Positions 27,612-36,410 of a DNA stretch of 64,000 nt are shown here, one piece after another. The position numbers were made by a program, and so were the translations under genes. Under the pieces are notes generated by a model. That model searched no databases and was not told the DNA's origin. It saw only the letters and a list, made by a program, of their open reading frames with translations. Each line of letters starts with the position of its first letter. Positions within the stretch are counted from its first letter, which is position 1. Source of the stretch: Calothrix membranacea FACHB-236 (GTDB lineage: Bacteria; Cyanobacteriota; Cyanobacteriia; Cyanobacteriales; Nostocaceae); NCBI RefSeq assembly GCF_014696315.1, contig NZ_JACJPX010000010.1:91797-155796 (forward strand), in the 5' to 3' direction.

Positions 27612-29264
27612 TTGCCTGTGACATCATCTGTATTTGCTGCTGAACGCCTTTTATTCTCCCCCTCTACTCCTAACACCGATGCTATCCCGCTAATTTTTGC
27701 TTTTCCCAATGAGTACACTGTGGGGATCACAAGCTTGGGATATCAGGTGGTTTGGGCAAATTTGGCAATGCGTGATGATGTGCAGGTGAGTCGCCTGTTT
27801 ACTGATATTCACGAACAACTACCAATAAACCCTGAAATTGTCGGATTTTCTATTTCTTGGGAATTAGATTATGTAAATATCTTAAATTTACTGGAATCTT
27901 TAGAAATTCCGATTCGCGCATCTTTGCGTGAGGATCATCATCCGTTGATTTTTGGTGGTGGCCCAGTTCTCACTGCTAACCCGGAACCTTTCGCAGATTT
28001 TTTTGATGTAATTTTGCTAGGAGATGGAGAAAATCTGCTGGGAGATTTTATTGAGGCTTACAAAGAAGTTAGGAATGCTTCTCGCAAAACTCAACTAAAA
28101 ACCTTGGCACAAATCCCAGGAATTTATGTGCCGAGTTTGTATGGGGTGGAATATCATGCCAAAGATGGTGAAATAAAATCAATTAAACCAATTGATGCTG
28201 AAATTCCCGCCATAGTCCAAAAGCAAACTTATCGAGGAAATATTTTATCAGCCTCAACTGTGGTAACAGAAAAGGCAGCCTGGGAAAATATTTACATGGT
28301 GGAAGTGGTGCGGAGTTGTCCGGAAATGTGCCGCTTCTGTTTAGCTAGTTATCTCACGTTACCATTTAGAACTGCAAGCCTTGAAGGTTCTTTAATTCCT
28401 GCGATTGAAAGAGGCTTAGAAGTTACCAAGCGGTTAGGTTTATTAGGTGCTTCCGTAACTCAGCATCCAGAGTTTGAGACGTTGCTAGATTATATCAGTC
28501 AGCCCAAGTATGATGATGTACGTCTTAGCATTGCTTCAGTACGCACCAATACAGTTACTGTACAGCTAGCAAAAACTCTGGCACAAAGAGACACGCGATC
28601 GCTTACCATTGCTGTAGAAAGTGGTTCGGAAAAATTACGCCGCATTATCAACAAAAAGCTGCATAATGACGAAATCATGCAAGCCGCAGTCAACGCCAAA
28701 GCTGGCGGATTGTCGAGTTTGAAACTCTATGGAATGGTGGGGATTCCCGGCGAAGAACCAGAAGATTTAGAACAAACAGTGTCCATGATGCGTAATGTTA
28801 AAAAAGCAGCGCCAGGGTTGCGATTAACACTAGGCTGTAGCACCTTTGTACCCAAGTCACATACACCATTTCAATGGTTTGGTGTAAATAAACAAGCCGA
28901 GAAGCGGTTGCAGATGTTACAAAAACAGCTAAAACCCCAGGGTATAGACTTTCGCCCCGAAAGCTATAATTGGTCTATTATCCAAGCTTTGCTATCGAGA
29001 GGCGATCGCAGACTCTCGCACTTATTAGAACTTACCCGTAACTTTGGCGATTCTTTAGGCAGTTACAAACGCGCTTTTAAACAGATGAAAGGGCAAATTC
29101 CAGACTTAGATTTTTACGTCCACGCCAACTGGTCAACAGAGCAAATTTTACCCTGGAATCACTTGCAAGGGCCTCTACCACAGTCTACACTACTGAAACA
29201 CTTGGCTGAAGCTACAAGCCAGTTTGACTCATCCTCAAAAGAACTTCAGCCATTAAATTCATAA
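27612..29264 (+). CDS. B12-binding-domain radical SAM protein
   Basis: 550 residues. The N-terminal third resembles a cobalamin-binding Rossmann domain (IVGFSISWELDYVNIL, then IFGGGPVLTANPEPFADFFD and LLGDGENLLGDFIEAY). The radical SAM core follows with the cluster motif CPEMCRFC (C236, C240, C243; CxxxCxxC) and typical later elements VSMMRNVKKAAPGLR and LGCSTFVPKSHTPFQW. The substrate is unknown; the family is widespread and conserved in cyanobacteria. The start is TTG at 27612 or GTG at 27618. A CPXCG zinc-ribbon gene follows 11 bp downstream and is probably co-transcribed. Confidence 0.9.
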   Translation: MPVTSSVFAAERLLFSPSTPNTDAIPLIFAFPNEYTVGITSLGYQVVWANLAMRDDVQVSRLFTDIHEQLPINPEIVGFSISWELDYVNILNLLESLEIPIRASLREDHHPLIFGGGPVLTANPEPFADFFDVILLGDGENLLGDFIEAYKEVRNASRKTQLKTLAQIPGIYVPSLYGVEYHAKDGEIKSIKPIDAEIPAIVQKQTYRGNILSASTVVTEKAAWENIYMVEVVRSCPEMCRFCLASYLTLPFRTASLEGSLIPAIERGLEVTKRLGLLGASVTQHPEFETLLDYISQPKYDDVRLSIASVRTNTVTVQLAKTLAQRDTRSLTIAVESGSEKLRRIINKKLHNDEIMQAAVNAKAGGLSSLKLYGMVGIPGEEPEDLEQTVSMMRNVKKAAPGLRLTLGCSTFVPKSHTPFQWFGVNKQAEKRLQMLQKQLKPQGIDFRPESYNWSIIQALLSRGDRRLSHLLELTRNFGDSLGSYKRAFKQMKGQIPDLDFYVHANWSTEQILPWNHLQGPLPQSTLLKHLAEATSQFDSSSKELQPLNS

Positions 29265-29275
29265 ATTACAGATTA

Positions 29276-29464
29276 ATGCAAACAACAGCTGAGTATTACT
29301 GCGCTTATTGCGGTGAACCAAACTTAACATTTATTGATTTTAGTGCTGGCGGACAGCAATCTTATGTAGAAGATTGTCAAGTTTGTTGTAACCCCAACAT
29401 TTTGTATGTCCGGATTGATGAAGACACTCTAGATATTGAGATTGACACCGAATACGAAGGTTAA
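29276..29464 (+). CDS. CPXCG-type cysteine-rich zinc-ribbon protein
   Basis: A 62-residue protein with two Cys pairs, CAYC (residues 9-12) and CQVC (about 34-37), and an acidic tail, matching the CPXCG-motif family of tiny zinc ribbons. It lies directly downstream of the radical SAM gene, suggesting one transcript. Function unknown. Confidence 0.85.
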   Translation: MQTTAEYYCAYCGEPNLTFIDFSAGGQQSYVEDCQVCCNPNILYVRIDEDTLDIEIDTEYEG

Positions 29465-29705
29465 CAATTTGTAATTGCTTGATAGCAACTACAGCAATCA
29501 TAACGGTGCGATTATATAAGGTTGGGAACTCCAAGAAATAAAAACAACAGCTGTAAGTTGCTGAGTGATAACTGTTGACAGATGACTGTTGACTGTGAAC
29601 AGTATTATATTTTTAGATTTGGAACTTCCTTTGGTATTCCACCAAATTTTTAATTACGAATTACGAATTAGTAATTAATTTGTTGAATTTTAGGTTTGTG
29701 TTTCC

Positions 29706-30152
29706 ATGCTGCAGTTTAAACATTCCTCTGTGATTAATGCACCACCAGAAGTAGTGTGGAGATTTCACGAAAGAACTGATATTTTGCAAATGCTAACTCC
29801 ACCTTGGCAACCAGTTCAAGTAATGCGCCGTGAGGGAGGACTGGAGGTAGGTGCTATCACAGAATTTCGTCTTTTTCTTGGCCCTGTACCTTTAACTTGG
29901 TTAGCGCGTCACACTCAATGTGAAAAGAATCGGCTATTTGTTGATGAACAAATTTCCGGGCCTTTTGAAAGTTGGGTACACAGGCATGAATTTGCAGATG
30001 AAAATGGTAAGACTAGGTTGACTGATGCCATTGCTTTTTCTATGCCTGGAGGACAAACATTAGAATTTTTTAGTGGTTGGTTAGTTCAAGCACAACTAGA
30101 AGCGATGTTTCGTTATCGTCATTATGTCACAAAAAGAGAGTGCGAAAAGTAA
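29706..30152 (+). CDS. SRPBCC-family (START-like) protein
   Basis: 148 residues with the helix-grip fold pattern of polyketide cyclase/dehydrase and lipid-transport proteins: N-terminal KHSSVINAPPEVVWRFHER, central strands, WLARHTQCEKNRLFVDEQ, and the C-terminal helix LVQAQLEAMFRYRHYV. Such domains bind hydrophobic ligands in a cavity; the ligand is not evident. It is convergent with menH, with a 26-bp perfect palindrome between the stops. Confidence 0.85.
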   Translation: MLQFKHSSVINAPPEVVWRFHERTDILQMLTPPWQPVQVMRREGGLEVGAITEFRLFLGPVPLTWLARHTQCEKNRLFVDEQISGPFESWVHRHEFADENGKTRLTDAIAFSMPGGQTLEFFSGWLVQAQLEAMFRYRHYVTKRECEK

Positions 30153-30168
30153 TTTATAAATACATGAG

Positions 30169-30194
30169 TATAGGCGCAAAGCTTTGCGCCTATA
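30169..30194. terminator. 26-bp perfect palindrome between convergent genes
   Basis: TATAGGCGCAAAG/CTTTGCGCCTATA, a perfect palindrome between the SRPBCC stop and the menH stop. It may terminate both transcripts, although the flanking T-tracts are short. Confidence 0.6.
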
Positions 30195-30249
30195 GAATAA
30201 TTAATATTTGGGAATCTGATTTGAATTGGTATTATCTTGGCAAGCAAAT

Positions 30250-31059
30250 TCACGCTAAAAACATTCGGAGATGCTGGACGAATTCGCTAGTATTTTCAAA
30301 GTGAACATTATGCCCAGAATTTTCAATGACTTTTAACTGAGCATTTTGACAAATATCAGCCATCTGCTGATTGATATCGATAAATTTATCATCATATTCA
30401 CCGACTAGCAAAAGTAGAGGATTTTTACTTTCTTTGAGTTTCCCCCACAAAGAAGGTTGATATCCAGTACCCATAAAACGTAGGGATTTATCTAATTCTA
30501 GAGGATGATTTTGTAATCGGCTTTCGAGCATCAATTCGTATTTTGGATGATGTATAATATCACCAAAAATCGGCTGACTATACCAATTTGATAAGAACGT
30601 TGCAAAATCACTTGTTTCCAGACTTCTGATTAATTTTCTCCCTATATGATAATCATGTTGAATGCGAGCTAATCGTTCTGCTTCTGTTACTAACCCAGGA
30701 CAAGCAGATTCCAGGACAACCTTAGAAAAGCGTTCAGGGAAATGTAGGGTCAAATATAAAGCTAATCGCCCACCCATTGAATAGCCAACTAAAAAGCAGT
30801 TTCTAATTTGCAACTCATCTAATAAATTAATTAACGCCTCAGCAGTGTATGGCATTGTATAGCATTCATCAGTACCTAAAACTTGCGTTTTACCATGCCC
30901 TGGTAGGTCAATAGTCAAATAAGAGAATTCATCACCTAGCAATGTGATGGCTTCATCAAATTCATCCATTTTACCCATAAACCCGTGTAAAAAAAGAATC
31001 ACTGGCTTATTTGGGTTGTTAATTAAAGAGTAATTAAATTGATAGTTTTTTAAAGGCAT
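30250..31059 (-). CDS. menH: 2-succinyl-6-hydroxy-2,4-cyclohexadiene-1-carboxylate synthase
   Basis: A 269-residue alpha/beta-hydrolase of the MenH type, acting in phylloquinone/menaquinone synthesis (eliminates pyruvate from SEPHCHC). The oxyanion-hole region is FLHGFMGKMDEF, the nucleophile elbow GYSMGGRLALYL (Ser in GYSMGG), the acid region LLVGEYDDKF and the catalytic His in IENSGHNVHFE. The aromatic cap-domain Arg-rich segment ERLARIQHDY also fits MenH. Phylloquinone is the secondary acceptor of photosystem I, so the gene is expected in a cyanobacterium. Confidence 0.88.
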   Translation of the reverse strand: MPLKNYQFNYSLINNPNKPVILFLHGFMGKMDEFDEAITLLGDEFSYLTIDLPGHGKTQVLGTDECYTMPYTAEALINLLDELQIRNCFLVGYSMGGRLALYLTLHFPERFSKVVLESACPGLVTEAERLARIQHDYHIGRKLIRSLETSDFATFLSNWYSQPIFGDIIHHPKYELMLESRLQNHPLELDKSLRFMGTGYQPSLWGKLKESKNPLLLLVGEYDDKFIDINQQMADICQNAQLKVIENSGHNVHFENTSEFVQHLRMFLA

Positions 31060-31129
31060 TTTTTATAAATAGTTAATCACCCTAATGAATATAAATTATC
31101 AGGGATAATTATTGATAATTTGCTGCTGG

Positions 31130-31531
31130 TTAAGGCAAAAACCGATCTAAAGCCGCCTTAAGTTCTGCAATTTCTGTATCAATATTCCCTTCTTGTGCAG
31201 CTCTAGCAATACACTCAGTTAAATGTTCATCTAGCACAATTCGTGCTACCCGATCCAATGCACCCCTGACTGCGGCTATTTGCAATAAAACATCAGGGCA
31301 AGGGCTATTTTGCTGCACCATTGTCTTAATACCACGAATGTGACCCTCTATGCGCGAAAGCCGATTCACAATTCGTTTTAAAGACTCTTCACTATGCACG
31401 TGAGGATGTACCGAGTCTCCATGCACAGAATGATGATCCGAATGTTCGTGATCTGTGCTGTGATTGTGAGAGTGTTCTGTTGGCTGAGGTGTACTCAAGG
31501 ATTCTTCAGGCGATCTGTTTAATCCGTTCAT
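31130..31531 (-). CDS. CsoR/RcnR-family metal sensor, InrS-like (His-rich N-terminus)
   Basis: 133 residues of the DUF156 all-helical repressor family. Residues 20-46 carry 11 histidines. The metal-site residues C78 (NSPCPDVL), H103 and C107 (HLTEC) occupy the positions of Cys53, His78 and Cys82 in the nickel sensor InrS of Synechocystis. Together with the histidine-rich leader this points to Ni(II), with Cu(I) or Co(II) possible. These repressors release DNA on metal binding to switch on an exporter. No exporter gene is adjacent; the divergent neighbour is a Deg protease. Confidence 0.88.
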   Translation of the reverse strand: MNGLNRSPEESLSTPQPTEHSHNHSTDHEHSDHHSVHGDSVHPHVHSEESLKRIVNRLSRIEGHIRGIKTMVQQNSPCPDVLLQIAAVRGALDRVARIVLDEHLTECIARAAQEGNIDTEIAELKAALDRFLP

Positions 31532-31945
31532 GGGTTATCAAAGTGCTGGGGGGATTGGGGATTAGGGATTGGGGACTGGGTATTGGGGATTGGGGATTAG
31601 GGATTGGAAGGCGATAAATTCCAATTACCAATTACCCAATGACAAACCCCAAACTTTAATTGTGGCGTGAAATCCGAACTTTGCTAGGGGAAATGTCCAT
31701 AATAGCTTTTGAGGTAAATATACAATTAATTTGATTACAGGTGTTCACTCTATGTTTGGGGATTGTCAGGGAGAGCAAGGGCATATTTGTTACCTAGCTC
31801 TCAGACTCTAGCTCTTCTTAGGGTGAAACATGAACAAGAGTGCAAGCGTCTATACGCAAGCATTCTCATCAATTCTGTAAAAATAAATTTAGATAGAGTT
31901 GTCACGACTAAGTAAAAATTACGCTTCTAGAATTAGGTTGTGATT
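31532..31945. other. Divergent region between metal sensor and Deg protease, with STRR array
   Basis: Holds a GGGGATT/GGGGACT heptamer array at 31548-31606, directly upstream of the metal-sensor start, then AT-rich promoter DNA for the protease gene. No CsoR-type G-tract palindrome was recognised. Confidence 0.6.
31548..31606. repeat. STRR array of GGGGATT/GGGGACT heptamers
   Basis: About eight degenerate units of GGGGATT, GGGGACT and TAGGGATT type in tandem, immediately upstream of the metal sensor gene. Confidence 0.8.
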
Positions 31946-33160
31946 ATGAGAGTTCCCAAACTAACCCGGTCTATACGCCAACTCAGTTCCCATGTTTTAG
32001 CCATATTTCTAGGAGTTGTGCTCACTTTTACCACTCTGCGGGTGTTACCTTCGGAAGCTGAACCAGCGCCAAAGCCAACAACTGCAAACCCACCAGAATT
32101 GCTGGTGCAACGTCAATCACCAGCTTCAGCGGTGATAGGTAGTAGCAGCTTTGTGACAGCCGCCGTCAATCGTGTGGGGCCAGCAGTAGTGCGGATTGAT
32201 ACAGAACGCACAATTACTCGTCGAAATGATCCATTCTTTGAAGACCCATTTTTCCGCCAGTTTTTCGGTGATGGTTTCTCACAACAGCCATCTCGAGAAC
32301 AGTTACGTGGTTTGGGTTCTGGCTTCATTCTTGACAAGAGTGGATTAGTTCTTACCAATGCCCACGTAGTTGATAAAGCCGATCGCGTGACAGTGAGACT
32401 TAAAGATGGTCGCACCTTTGACGGCAAAGTTCAAGGCATTGATGAAGTTACAGATTTGGCAGTAGTTAAAATTAATGCTGGGAATGATTTACCAGTTGCT
32501 CCTTTAGGTTCTTCTAGTAATGTACAGGTGGGAGACTGGGCGATCGCAGTTGGTAATCCCTTAGGATTTGATAATACCGTAACTTTGGGAATTGTCAGCA
32601 CCCTCAAACGTTCCAGCGCTCAAGTCGGGATTACAGATAAACGTCTAGAGTTTATTCAAACTGACGCAGCAATTAACCCTGGTAACTCTGGCGGGCCATT
32701 ATTAAATGGTGCTGGTGAAGTAATTGGGATTAATACCGCCATTCGTGCTGATGCTATGGGGATTGGCTTTGCTATTCCCATAGATAAAGCCAAAGCGATC
32801 GCAGAACAACTCCAACGCACAGGTAAAGTTGCTCACCCCTATTTAGGTGTGCAAATGGTATCTTTAACACCTGAGCTAGCCAAGCAGAACAACACTGATC
32901 CTAACTCCCCCATTCAAATACCAGAAGTTAACGGGGTGTTAGTGATGCGAGTTGTACCCAATTCCCCGGCTGCATCTGCGGGTATCAGACGCGGTGATGT
33001 GATTGTGCAAATTGATGGACAAGCAATTACCACTGCGGAACAGTTGCAAAATGTTGTCGAAAATAGTCGCCTCGGTCAAGTGTTGCAGGTGAAAGTGCAA
33101 AGAGGTAATCAAACACAACAACTATCAGTCCGCACTGCTGAGTTACAAAACGCTTCTTAA
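31946..33160 (+). CDS. Deg/HtrA-family serine protease with PDZ domain
   Basis: 404 residues from the ATG at 31946 (a GTG two codons earlier is an alternative). An N-terminal membrane/signal segment ([19 protein letters not shown]) is followed by a trypsin-like protease domain with the triad His ([13 protein letters not shown]), Asp ([10 protein letters not shown]) and Ser ([19 protein letters not shown], nucleophile in GNSGG). A C-terminal PDZ domain contains [19 protein letters not shown]. It matches cyanobacterial HhoA/HhoB/HtrA, which degrade damaged proteins in the periplasm or thylakoid lumen. A strong intrinsic terminator follows. Confidence 0.95.
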   Translation: MRVPKLTRSIRQLSSHVLAIFLGVVLTFTTLRVLPSEAEPAPKPTTANPPELLVQRQSPASAVIGSSSFVTAAVNRVGPAVVRIDTERTITRRNDPFFEDPFFRQFFGDGFSQQPSREQLRGLGSGFILDKSGLVLTNAHVVDKADRVTVRLKDGRTFDGKVQGIDEVTDLAVVKINAGNDLPVAPLGSSSNVQVGDWAIAVGNPLGFDNTVTLGIVSTLKRSSAQVGITDKRLEFIQTDAAINPGNSGGPLLNGAGEVIGINTAIRADAMGIGFAIPIDKAKAIAEQLQRTGKVAHPYLGVQMVSLTPELAKQNNTDPNSPIQIPEVNGVLVMRVVPNSPAASAGIRRGDVIVQIDGQAITTAEQLQNVVENSRLGQVLQVKVQRGNQTQQLSVRTAELQNAS

Positions 33161-33215
33161 GCTCATCCCATCTATTGAAGGAGTGGGTAATCAGCACTAA
33201 GTCATAAGTGGTTTG

Positions 33216-33253
33216 AGGGTAGTACAGCTAGCTATACTACCTTATTTTTTCTT
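33216..33253 (+). terminator. Intrinsic terminator of the Deg protease gene
   Basis: GGTAGTA / TACTACC arms enclose the palindrome AGCTAGCT and are followed by TTATTTTTTCTTT, a classical hairpin plus T-run, 56 bases after the stop. Confidence 0.88.
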
Positions 33254-33742
33254 TCCTGTTCCCTGTTGCTATATTTGCGCGATCGCATCTCTAATTTGCT
33301 TAAGTAGCTAAACTGAACTAATTACACAGATATTTTCCCTGTTCTCTGTTCTTGATAATATTTTGGTAGATGCTGAAACAACTCTTTTGCTCTAGCCGGA
33401 AACTTGTTCAGAGATAATATTGTCAAATTTTGTTACAATCATTATATTTGTTGCAGTATAAATAGAGGCTCTTGCTTTCTTTAAACCTCAAATCCCGGAT
33501 TCATCCTCAGCGGAACAAAATCCCTAACAAGAGCATCTTTTTGGTTATATTTGTAACCAAAAAATAGTAGGTTACAAATCCCTAAATGTATTGATAGTGT
33601 TGACAAATTCATGTATGTTTTTACGCCTCAATAGCTGGTTCTTGAACTCTAGAAATCAATGCAGCCATAGGAGGCAAAGCCTACTGAATCAAGGAAGTTA
33701 CCACCTATTTAAGGATCTTCTGAGCGCAAGCTAGGGAAGACA

Positions 33743-33769
33743 TTAGTGAGGGGAATGACCCCTCACTAA
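33743..33769. repeat. 11-bp hairpin in the leader of the TPR gene
   Basis: Perfect arms TTAGTGAGGGG and CCCCTCACTAA around the five-base loop AATGA. Confidence 0.75.
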
Positions 33770-33916
33770 CTGAGGCGTATGAAGCATCACTAATTAACCA
33801 GCAGTATCATTTATTTATGGGAATTGTAATATTAAATTTTAAATTCCCCAAAGGGTTTAACTGCTGAGATATACCCTAAAAAAGAATGTCAACGGTGTTT
33901 TGGCCTTGTAGCCACT

Positions 33917-36130
33917 ATGAGCGTGAATGATACTGCACACACAGATAATTTCTCTTGGAATCGGCAAGTATATCATCGATTAAAACTTGCCTTAAGCCTG
34001 AATTTGCGAAGACAGCTGTTTTTAGCAGTTTGTGATGATTTACACTTAAGAAATCAAGTAGCCGCCCGTTTGCATTCTACTTTGGCTTATCCTGTTGGAC
34101 AAGTACTTTATCAACCAGAAGATAGCCTCGAAAGTAGTACGCCAGCCTATCCGCGTTTAGCGACTTTGCGCTTAAATTTAAGCGATCCAAATCCCATCGC
34201 GCAGATTAATCAATGGCTCACTAATTATCCACCACCAGTTATTGGGGGATCAAAAGATACTCCAGGAAGACCTTTACCGATACCAGCCTTTCAGATTGTT
34301 GGTGTCGAGCTACTAACCAAGCAACCAGTAGCAGTACAGCGATTATTTTTACACTACCTCCGCTTAAGTGAGGAGTATTTAGCTAACCAAGAGTCTAACA
34401 GTTTCCTTGAATCTAGTTTACTGTTGTGGGTACCGCGTCCTTGGTTATCTGCTATTCAGCAGTCAGCACCACAGTTTTGGCGTTGTCGTACTGGCGTGTT
34501 TTTGTTTGCTGGCGAACCAACCCCAACATCTCATAATGGTGGCTATCCAGAAAGGTTTGCAGGTTCTAGAAGTTTAGATTTTGATGATTTTGAACCATCC
34601 CTTCTAGAAGAAGCAGTGGCGCAGGCAGAACTTAAATCCGCAGAAGACACCGAACTGAAGTTTGAGGATGATTTTGATTTTGAAGCAGAGACAGCAGTAG
34701 AGACAACACCACCGCCTTCAGTCCCAATTTCAACATCAGAAATTTTACAAATTCAGGGTAAGCAAGAAGCACCCCTAACAATATCCAATAATGGCAATAA
34801 GCTCCCACCATTGCCATCGCTGGCTCATATTAGCAAGGACTTGACTGAGCTAGTAATAGAAACAATTAATTCCAAGATTATTCAAGATGACGAGGATATT
34901 TCTCTAGCGCAGCAAATGCTAGTTGAAATTGAGAAATTACACTCGCAGCAAGCATCTGGGGAAGTACTATCAGCAGCTTATCATCGCTTAGGTAATTATT
35001 ATCGCCTTCGCATTGAACAAGGGCAATCCAACCTAGAAAACATCATGGTAGCAATTCTGTCCTACCAAGAAGCAGTTACCTATCATGATACTTCACCCCA
35101 GTTACCAGATATCTTGAATGACTTGGGTACACTCTACTGGATGCTATATCGCACACCACCCAATTCAGAAGAGGGACAAACCTATATAGAACAGGGAATT
35201 GAATTTTATAAGTTAGCTTTAAAGCTAATATCACCCCAAACCAACCCAGAAACTTACGCCCGTGTGCAAAATAATTTAGGCACAGCTTATGGTGATTTAG
35301 CGAGGTTTGGTAACCCAGCAGAGAGTTGGCAGCAAGCAGTCATAGCGTATAACGAAGCACTACGCTATCGTACAACCTCAATGGAGCCATTAAAGTATGC
35401 AGCTTGTCAAAATAACTTGGGTACTGCTTACTGGCATTTAGGGCAATACAATCAACCTGTATTCAATTTAAAAAAAGCGATCGCAGCTTATAATTTGGCT
35501 CTGGCTCACTATAGCCCTGAATATGAGCCGCTCAAATATGGCATGATTCAAAACAACATCGGCACAGCCTACTGGAATCTTGCCCAATATGAGCAGCCAG
35601 GACACCATCTGAAGATGGCTATTGATGTTTATACCGATGCTTTAAAATATCGCACCCCGGCAGCTGTTCCTAGTGGCTGTGCAGCTACACAAAATAATTT
35701 GGGAACGGCATATTGGCATTTAGCAAATCTTTCGCAAACAACTAAAGAAGAGCGGCATAAGTATTTAAAATTGTGCATTGCTGCTTATGACGAAGCATTA
35801 GCTCTGGCTCATTCACTCAATCCTACTGTTTTAAGTTTTGATGTCCTATCTACTCACAATAACTTAGGATTAGCCCATTATCAGATTGCCACAGATCAAT
35901 ATTTTAATGCTGATAAAAAAGTACGTTCTCAACATTTAGAAGCAGCATTAGATAATCATTTGCAAGCCTTAAATGGATTAAGTAAACAACCAGAAGCTTA
36001 TCAAACCACCTTTTCTTATATTGTCAAAACAGTGCGCGCCTTCCACAGTGAACTAGGAATCCAAGGGCAAAATCAAGCTTTATCAAAAGTGCCTTCTCAT
36101 TTGTTACCAGAAATTTTGCCGAAGATTTAG
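33917..36130 (+). CDS. TPR protein with P-loop-less STAND-like N-terminal domain
   Basis: 737 residues. The N-terminal 220 residues have the strand-helix rhythm of a STAND/AAA-type ATPase (RRQLFLAVCDDLHLRNQVAARL; FQIVGVELL; LLLWVPRPWLSAIQQSAPQ, each quoted in part), but the loop where a Walker A should be reads CDDLHLRN, so it cannot bind ATP in the usual way. An acidic low-complexity linker (about 225-260) follows. Then at least seven TPRs span about 340-700, with repeated AxxQNNLGTAYWxLxQY-type cores. It is probably a scaffold; the target is unknown. Confidence 0.82.
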   Translation: MSVNDTAHTDNFSWNRQVYHRLKLALSLNLRRQLFLAVCDDLHLRNQVAARLHSTLAYPVGQVLYQPEDSLESSTPAYPRLATLRLNLSDPNPIAQINQWLTNYPPPVIGGSKDTPGRPLPIPAFQIVGVELLTKQPVAVQRLFLHYLRLSEEYLANQESNSFLESSLLLWVPRPWLSAIQQSAPQFWRCRTGVFLFAGEPTPTSHNGGYPERFAGSRSLDFDDFEPSLLEEAVAQAELKSAEDTELKFEDDFDFEAETAVETTPPPSVPISTSEILQIQGKQEAPLTISNNGNKLPPLPSLAHISKDLTELVIETINSKIIQDDEDISLAQQMLVEIEKLHSQQASGEVLSAAYHRLGNYYRLRIEQGQSNLENIMVAILSYQEAVTYHDTSPQLPDILNDLGTLYWMLYRTPPNSEEGQTYIEQGIEFYKLALKLISPQTNPETYARVQNNLGTAYGDLARFGNPAESWQQAVIAYNEALRYRTTSMEPLKYAACQNNLGTAYWHLGQYNQPVFNLKKAIAAYNLALAHYSPEYEPLKYGMIQNNIGTAYWNLAQYEQPGHHLKMAIDVYTDALKYRTPAAVPSGCAATQNNLGTAYWHLANLSQTTKEERHKYLKLCIAAYDEALALAHSLNPTVLSFDVLSTHNNLGLAHYQIATDQYFNADKKVRSQHLEAALDNHLQALNGLSKQPEAYQTTFSYIVKTVRAFHSELGIQGQNQALSKVPSHLLPEILPKI

Positions 36131-36410
36131 GGATTGGGGACTTGGTAAGGCAGGGGGCAGGGAGCAGGGAGCAGGGGGAAATTATTAATTTCAATTACCC
36201 ATTACCCATTACCAAATGACAAATGACAAATAACAAATGACAAACACAAAATTGATGACTTTGGTCATAAATGATTTTTCAATTATTAGTGACTTTAGTC
36301 ATGCACTCAATTCACTTATTTTGGCCGATAATTACTAGCATGAATTTATACGATAAAAGCTTTCAGGTGATACTTGCAGACTTAAGAAACTAGCTTTTTC
36401 CTATTCCAGA
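36131..36410. promoter_or_regulatory. Efflux-operon promoter region with tandem ATGAC-N4-GTCAT operators
   Basis: After STRR-like tracts (AAATGAC and TTACCCA units, about 36190-36245) come two matching sites: ATGACTTTGGTCAT (36255-36268, perfect 5-4-5 inverted repeat) and GTGACTTTAGTCAT (36289-36302, same core, outer base mismatched). Their centres are 34 bp apart. The pair looks like a dimeric repressor operator (TetR/MarR style) in front of the efflux genes. Confidence 0.5.

Larger units (their letters stand above)
33161..33916. other. 756-bp intergenic region with several hairpins
   Basis: After the terminator come two further hairpins: TTTTTGGTTA/TAACCAAAAA (33538-33563, six-base loop) and TTAGTGAGGGG-AATGA-CCCCTCACTAA (33743-33769, 11-bp stem). 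The second lies 150 bases before the TPR gene and is not followed by a T-run, so it may be an mRNA leader structure or a dispersed repeat. No coding frame seen. Confidence 0.55.
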
